From assembly GCA_036522235.1 (NCBI GenBank), contig DATDGG010000597.1:1-10415 (forward strand): a stretch of DNA of 10,415 nucleotides, given 5' to 3'. The DNA comes from VAZQ01 sp036522235 (lineage in GTDB: Bacteria > Pseudomonadota > Alphaproteobacteria > Rhizobiales > Xanthobacteraceae). A model generated the notes under the pieces. The model saw nothing but the letters and a program-made list of their open reading frames with translations, ran no database searches and had not been told where the DNA came from. Each line of letters starts with the position of its first letter. Positions within the stretch are counted from its first letter, which is position 1. The position numbers were made by a program, and so were the translations under genes. Of the stretch, positions 6,300 to 10,415 are shown one piece after another.

Positions 6300-6431
6300 T
6301 TCGCAATTCACTTTGCAATTTTCAGTTGGCAATTTCAGTTCGCAATCTCACTTCGCGGTTTCACTTTGCGATTTCATTACGCATTCTCACTTTGCATTCT
6401 CTCACTTTGTATTTCTCCTACCTTGCATTTC
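6288..6431. repeat. Degenerate tandem array of eleven 12-15 bp units
   Basis: On the minus strand the units follow the loose consensus GTGARATTGCRAA. Unit ends by position: 6288-6299, 6300-6311, 6312-6325, 6326-6338, 6339-6351, 6352-6364, 6365-6377, 6378-6390, 6391-6405, 6406-6418, 6419-6431. A poorer partial unit lies at 6275-6287. The array is clearly AT-rich in a GC-rich setting. It codes the last nine residues and stop of the dehydrogenase-like protein, and it overlaps the possible start codons of the tctC-type gene. No recognised mobile or regulatory element has this form; it resembles a decayed minisatellite. Confidence 0.85.
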
Positions 6432-7508
6432 TTGGGCCAGGCCCGCCAGCATGTCGGCTATGTCGTCGAGGGCGTTGAACCGCGGTGACCCGCCGATATG
6501 CGGCGACAGTACCACGTTCTTGAACCCCAGCAGCTCATCGTCGCTGCGGCCAGGTGCCTCATACTGCGGATCGAGCGCGAAGCCGCCCAGCCGCCCCGAC
6601 CTCAGCGACTCGATCAGCGCGCTCCGCTCCACGAGATCGGCGCTCGACAGGTTGATCAGACAGGCGCCGGGTTTCATCTGCGCAAGCCGCGTGCGGTCGA
6701 TGATATGGCGGGTCGTCGGTCCGCCCGGCACCTGCGGCACGACCCAATCGCTTTCGGCCATGAGTTGCTCGAGCGGCACATAGCTCAACTGGAGTTGTCG
6801 CTCCTCGGCTTCTGGCAGCCGCGTGCGCTGGTAGTAGAGGATGCGCATGCCGAACGCCGCGGCACGCAGTGCGATCTCCCGCCCGATCTCGCCGACCCCG
6901 ATGATGCCGAGCGTGGAGCCATAGAGCATTCCGATGCCGGGAATGCGCGCCCAATTGGAGTTGGGCGTGTGACGGCGGTCGAACGGCTTGTAGGAATAGC
7001 CTTCGGCGGCGAGCGCATCGGCACTGATCCGCCCGGCCAGGCGATGTAACTTCTTGGCCAAGGTCAGCATCAGCGTGATCGCGACCTCGGCGCAGGCGAT
7101 GTTGGCGCGCCGGCGGAACGTGAGCACCTTGACGCCGCGCTTCGCGCAGGCCGCGGCGTCGATATTGCGCGGCATGGCACCGTATTTCTGCACCGCAACA
7201 AGATCGCTCCCGGCCGCGAGCTCGCCGGCCGCGACCGGGAGCGATTCCACGATCAGGCCGCGCGCCCCGAGCAGGCTCGCCCGCATCTCCTCGGCAGTCT
7301 CGACGAGCCGCACCTGGCTCGGGAACAGCGCGCCGATGCGGCTGCGCACGCGCGCGCAATAGCCGTCGAAATCCGGATCGTCGTGGGCGAAGAAATCCGC
7401 ATAGGCCGCATAGCGCTCCGCCGATGTCGCCGGATCGAGCACGATGCCGACGACGCGCAGGAAGGGGTCATCTTCGACCACCACGATCGGAACTTTGGAT
7501 GTCGGCAC
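6402..7508 (-). CDS. D-2-hydroxyacid dehydrogenase-like NAD-binding protein with altered active site
   Basis: This 368-residue cytoplasmic protein has the phosphoglycerate/formate dehydrogenase-like layout. A substrate-domain loop VQKYGAMPRNID (106-117) is followed by the RRRANIACAEVAITLML helix (132-148), the Rossmann motif GVGEIG (204-209) with IALRAAAFGMRILYY, then PGACLINLSSADLVERSALIESLRSGRLGGFALD (280-313) and SPHIGG with the conserved His337. The family's catalytic Arg (N-x-x-R-G) is replaced: NLSSAD at 286-291. The Glu of D-V-F-x-x-E-P is displaced or missing in DPQYEAP (313-319). Activity on 2-hydroxy acids is thus doubtful. The start is a GTG at 7508, the first start after an in-frame stop at 7569-7571, and has no clear ribosome site. 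Residues 360-368 and the stop lie in the tandem array. The gene is divergent from the TRAP operon. Confidence 0.87.
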   Translation of the reverse strand: MPTSKVPIVVVEDDPFLRVVGIVLDPATSAERYAAYADFFAHDDPDFDGYCARVRSRIGALFPSQVRLVETAEEMRASLLGARGLIVESLPVAAGELAAGSDLVAVQKYGAMPRNIDAAACAKRGVKVLTFRRRANIACAEVAITLMLTLAKKLHRLAGRISADALAAEGYSYKPFDRRHTPNSNWARIPGIGMLYGSTLGIIGVGEIGREIALRAAAFGMRILYYQRTRLPEAEERQLQLSYVPLEQLMAESDWVVPQVPGGPTTRHIIDRTRLAQMKPGACLINLSSADLVERSALIESLRSGRLGGFALDPQYEAPGRSDDELLGFKNVVLSPHIGGSPRFNALDDIADMLAGLAQEMQGRRNTK

Positions 7509-7623
7509 GGGGTTTTGAGAAGGTTGGTGAACGGACGGATGACGAGCTTTGCGACAATTGAGGATCGATCACAAGGGCTTTCGGTGCGGTGGTGCGGCGC
7601 GGCGGCGCTTCTGTTGCTGCGCA

Positions 7624-7652
7624 TTGACGCAGAGACCGTCAGGCGCGATAAG
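7624..7652 (+). promoter_or_regulatory. Putative sigma70-type promoter for the TRAP operon
   Basis: TTGACG (7624-7629) and GATAAG (7647-7652) stand 17 nt apart, about 77 nt before the dctP start. A second -10-like TATGAT lies at 7655-7660 without a matching -35. The 220-bp divergent region between the dehydrogenase-like and dctP genes holds no gene. No certain operator was recognised in it. Confidence 0.4.
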
Positions 7653-7728
7653 TCTATGATATTCGGTAGAAATCAAAATGCGGCTGCCGAAAAAGCCTTA
7701 AACGGCGGCGGCCCGAAGGGAGGGTGAC

Positions 7729-8760
7729 ATGGCCATCAGTCGACGTCATATCCTGGTTGGAGCGATCGCGGCGCCTGCCGTCATCGCGGCGTCGCGGCTT
7801 GGTTCGGCCGCGCCGGCGCAGATCCTGAAGATTTCCCACCAATTCCCCGGCGGCACGATCGATGAGGGCGATTTCCGCGACCGGATTTGCCTGAAGTTCG
7901 CGGCCGAGATCGAGAAGCGCACCGGCGGCGCGCTGGGGGCGCAGGTCTATCCGAATTCCTCCTTGATGAAGACCGTGCCGCAGTTTTCCGCCGTGCGCAA
8001 AGGCGCCCTCGATCTGAGCTTCTATCCGATCTCCTATGCGGGCGGCGAGTTCCCCGAGCTCAATATCGGCCTGATGCCGGGGCTGGTGAGCTCCTACAAG
8101 CAGGGCGCCGCCTGGAAGGCATCGCCGGTCGGCCAGAAGTTCGCCGAATTCCTCTCCGGCAAAGGCGTCCTCATCCTGTCCTGGATCTGGCAGGCCGGCG
8201 GGGTGGCGAGCCGCGGCAATCCGGTCGTCAATCCGGACGATGCCAAAGGTCTCAAGATCCGCGGCGGCAGCCGCGAGATGGACATGATGCTGCAAAAGGC
8301 CGGCGCGACCACATTGTCGACGCCATCCAACGAGCTTTATCAGGCCATGCAGACCGGCGCCTGCGACGCGGCGATCACCTCCTCGACCAGCCTGATCTCG
8401 TTCCGCCTCGAAGAGGTGGCCAAGAGCCTGACCACCGGACGCGGCAAGTCTTACTGGTACATGCTCGAGCCGCTCATCATGTCGAAGGAGATTTTCGACA
8501 AGCTGCCGAAGAACCAGCAGGAAGCCGTGCTCGCGCTCGGCGCCGAGCTCGAGCAGTTCGGCACCAACGAGGCGATGGCGGACGACCGCAAGGTCGCCGA
8601 GGTCTACGCCAAGAAGGGCGCCAAGGTGGCCGATCTCGACGACGCCATTGTCGAGAAGTGGCGCGCCATCGCACGCGTCACCGCCTGGAAGGATTATGCC
8701 GATCGCACGCCGCTTTCGGCCGACCTGCTCAAGCTTGCCGAGGCGATCAGCGTCTCCTGA
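7729..8760 (+). CDS. dctP: TRAP transporter solute-binding protein, DctP family
   Basis: This 343-residue periplasmic binding protein is the first gene of a complete-order TRAP operon. The N-terminus SRRHILVGAIAAPAVIAAS has a twin-arginine start before a hydrophobic core, so Tat or Sec export is possible. The mature part begins ILKISHQFP (32-40). It shows DctP-family marks: FAAEIEKRTGGALGAQVYPNSSL (57-79), the LKIRGG strand with Arg178 at the position of the ligand-carboxylate-binding arginine, and NELYQAMQTGACDA (201-214). GGAGG (7719-7723) lies 5 nt before the ATG. TRAP carriers use an ion gradient rather than ATP. The conserved arginine suggests a carboxylate ligand, but which one is not shown. 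The gene symbol is at family level only. The dctQ gene follows after 21 nt. Confidence 0.93.
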   Translation: MAISRRHILVGAIAAPAVIAASRLGSAAPAQILKISHQFPGGTIDEGDFRDRICLKFAAEIEKRTGGALGAQVYPNSSLMKTVPQFSAVRKGALDLSFYPISYAGGEFPELNIGLMPGLVSSYKQGAAWKASPVGQKFAEFLSGKGVLILSWIWQAGGVASRGNPVVNPDDAKGLKIRGGSREMDMMLQKAGATTLSTPSNELYQAMQTGACDAAITSSTSLISFRLEEVAKSLTTGRGKSYWYMLEPLIMSKEIFDKLPKNQQEAVLALGAELEQFGTNEAMADDRKVAEVYAKKGAKVADLDDAIVEKWRAIARVTAWKDYADRTPLSADLLKLAEAISVS

Positions 8761-8781
8761 CGTTGGCCTGAGGAATCCGCG

Positions 8782-9330
8782 ATGCTGCACGGCCTCGACG
8801 CCGTCGAGACCGAAACGCCGAGCGTGCCCGCGGCAGAGGCCGCCGGCGCGCTCGAGCGCATTCTCGATCGCGTCAATCAGGCGATCGTGGTCGTCTCGTC
8901 GGTGGCGCTGGTCGCCGCCGCCTGCGTCCTCACCTACAGCGTCGCCTCGCGCTATTTCCTGCATTTCTCCACCGATTGGCAGGACGAGCTCTCGGTGTTC
9001 CTGATCGTGGGCGCCGTCTTCATGTCGGGGGCCGCGATCCAGGCGCGCCGCGGTCATGTGGCGATCGAGGCGATCGTCGGCCTGTTGCCGCCGCGGGTGA
9101 ATGCCGTGCGGCAATGGCTGGTCGATGTCGCAAGCCTCGCCTTCTGCAGCTATTTCTCCTGGAAGTCCTGGACGCTGCTCGATGAGGCCTGGGTCGAGGA
9201 CTATCATTCGGGCTCGACCTGGGGCCCGCCTTTGTGGATTCCCTATTCGCTCATGACAATGGGCATGAGCTTGCTCGCCTTGCAGCTGCTGCTGCAGGTG
9301 GCCAAGCCGTTGCATGGTCGGCGCCGATGA
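8782..9330 (+). CDS. dctQ: TRAP transporter small permease, DctQ family
   Basis: This 182-residue integral membrane protein has four predicted helices (about 33-56, 69-87, 112-128, 150-173), the expected count and size for DctQ. Conserved marks are SRYFLHFSTDWQDEL (56-70) between helices 1 and 2, and ARRGHVAIE (88-96). It has a hydrophilic 30-residue N-terminal tail. GAGGAA (8770-8775) stands 6 nt before the ATG. It pairs with DctM to carry solute delivered by DctP. Its stop TGA overlaps the dctM start (ATGA). Symbol used at family level. Confidence 0.93.
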   Translation: MLHGLDAVETETPSVPAAEAAGALERILDRVNQAIVVVSSVALVAAACVLTYSVASRYFLHFSTDWQDELSVFLIVGAVFMSGAAIQARRGHVAIEAIVGLLPPRVNAVRQWLVDVASLAFCSYFSWKSWTLLDEAWVEDYHSGSTWGPPLWIPYSLMTMGMSLLALQLLLQVAKPLHGRRR

Positions 9331-10415
9331 CGACCTTGTCGATTGGGCTCCTCTATGGCGGCGCCACGCTCGTGGTGATGTTCTCCGGCATGCCGATCGC
9401 GTTCGCGCTGGGCGCCGTCGCGACCGTGTTCATGATCGCGTTCATGCCCGCGTCCTCGGTCGATACCATCACGCAGAACGTCTACGAGGAGATGGCGCAG
9501 ATCACGCTGTTGTCGATCCCGCTGTTCATCCTCAAGGGCGCCGCGATCGGCCGCTCGCCGGCCGGGCAGGACCTCTACGGCGCGCTGCACGCCTGGATGC
9601 ATCGCATCCCGGGCGGGCTCGGCATCGCCAATGTCTTCGCCTGCGCGCTGTTTGCCGCCATGGCCGGCTCCTCGCCCGCTACCTGCTCGGCGATCGGTTC
9701 CGCCGGCATTCCGGAAATGCGCCGGCGCGGCTATTCCGGGAGCTTCGCGGCCGGCATCATCGCGGCCGGCGGCACGCTCGGCATCCTGCTGCCGCCCTCG
9801 ATCACCATGATCCTCTACGCGGTCGCGGCCGAGCAGTCGCTCGGCCGGCTGTTCCTGGCCGCCATCGGACCGGCACTGCTGCTGGTCGTCCTGTTCGCCG
9901 GCTACGCGGCCTGGCGATTTCGCCTCGAATACCGGCGGGCGCGCGCCATCATGGACGCGACCGGCGTGCGTTCGGAGCTGCTGCGCCCAGATGAGCTGTC
10001 CATGCGGGACAAGTTCGCGCTGCTGCCGCGCGTCTTGCCCTTCGTGATCCTGCTCACCGGCGTGATGGTCGCCCTTTACGGAGGCTTTGCCACGCCCTCG
10101 GAGACGGCGGGGCTCGGCGCGCTATTGGCGCTGGTCCTGATCGCGGGAATCTACAGCGTGTGGACGCCGCGCGAGCTCGAGCCGATCCTGACCGCGACGC
10201 TGCGCGAGTCGACCATGCTCATGCTCATCATCGGCATGTCGCTGCTCTATTCCTACGTCATGAGCTACCTCCACATCAGCCAGTCGGCCGCGCAATCGAT
10301 CGTGGAGCTGCATCTCTCGAAATGGGTGCTGCTCTCCGCCATCCTGGTCATGGTGGCGGTGCTCGGCTTCTTCCTGCCGCCGGTGTCGATCATCGTCATG
10401 ACGGCGCCGATCATC
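9327..10415 (+). CDS. dctM: TRAP transporter large permease, DctM family (C-terminus cut by window edge)
   Basis: The frame is open from ATG 9327 to the window end, 363 codons without a stop; family members are usually a little over 420 residues, so roughly the last 60 are missing. It is a multi-helix membrane protein with classic DctM marks: MFSGMPIAFALG near the start, AAMAGSSPATCSAIGSAGIPEM (about 110-131), GTLGILLPPS (149-158), FATPSETAGLGA (254-265) and a second LPPVS loop near the window end. The start overlaps the dctQ stop in ATGA and has no strong ribosome site, so translation is probably coupled. It is the ion-driven carrier subunit of the DctPQM system. Confidence 0.93.
   Translation, partial: MTTLSIGLLYGGATLVVMFSGMPIAFALGAVATVFMIAFMPASSVDTITQNVYEEMAQITLLSIPLFILKGAAIGRSPAGQDLYGALHAWMHRIPGGLGIANVFACALFAAMAGSSPATCSAIGSAGIPEMRRRGYSGSFAAGIIAAGGTLGILLPPSITMILYAVAAEQSLGRLFLAAIGPALLLVVLFAGYAAWRFRLEYRRARAIMDATGVRSELLRPDELSMRDKFALLPRVLPFVILLTGVMVALYGGFATPSETAGLGALLALVLIAGIYSVWTPRELEPILTATLRESTMLMLIIGMSLLYSYVMSYLHISQSAAQSIVELHLSKWVLLSAILVMVAVLGFFLPPVSIIVMTAPII

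Noticed and set aside
6288..6431. CRISPR array or iterons
   Set aside because: Units are only 12-15 bp, contiguous without unique spacers, and degenerate; there are no cas or rep genes nearby.
7564..7571. GATCGATC palindrome in the divergent region as an operator
   Set aside because: The symmetry does not extend beyond 8 bp, so chance is a sufficient explanation.
7654..9315. A 553-codon minus-strand open frame
   Set aside because: It lies antisense to dctP and dctQ, both of which have clear family motifs and ribosome sites. Its Arg/His/Gln/Gly-rich composition marks it as a shadow.

Overview
The window is GC-rich DNA with dense coding. It looks like a soil or plant-associated alphaproteobacterium, with a Rhizobiales/Bradyrhizobium-like flavour. 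This assignment is inferred from base composition and gene content: orphan TctC-type binding proteins, a TRAP transporter, and GTG starts. No rRNA, tRNA, insertion sequence, CRISPR or phage gene is visible.

Layout: (1) Positions 1-1134, minus strand: 3'-truncated gene for an exported metallophosphoesterase with a purple-acid-phosphatase-like motif set. (2) Positions 1135-1324: divergent intergenic region with a perfect minus-strand TATAAT and a 12-bp direct repeat. (3) Positions 1325-2290, plus strand: a TctC/Bug-type periplasmic solute-binding protein. (4) Positions 2296-5174, minus strand: a tight three-gene operon. In transcription order it encodes a small exported carboxypeptidase-regulatory-like domain protein, an exported carboxypeptidase-regulatory/cytochrome c/seven-bladed Vgb-like propeller fusion, and an Asp/Glu/hydantoin racemase-family protein lacking both family cysteines. 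(5) Positions 5292-about 6299, minus strand: a second TctC-type protein. (6) Positions 6288-6431: an AT-rich degenerate tandem array of eleven 12-15 bp units that supplies the 3' end of one gene and lies at the 5' end of the next. (7) Positions 6402-7508, minus strand: a D-2-hydroxyacid dehydrogenase-like protein with substituted catalytic residues. (8) Positions 7729-10415, plus strand: a TRAP transporter operon (dctP, dctQ, dctM), with dctM cut by the window edge.

Functionally the window reads as a solute scavenging and catabolism region. It holds three periplasmic binding proteins (two TctC, one DctP), one membrane carrier, and nearby enzymes of organic-acid families (hydroxyacid dehydrogenase-like, racemase-like). 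Neither TctC has TctA/TctB membrane partners within the window. The substrates cannot be read from the sequence.

The most unusual items are the tandem array with its chain of overlapping stop/start codons, the heme-propeller fusion operon, and two enzyme homologues that have lost canonical catalytic residues. None of these proves a new system, but each can be tested.
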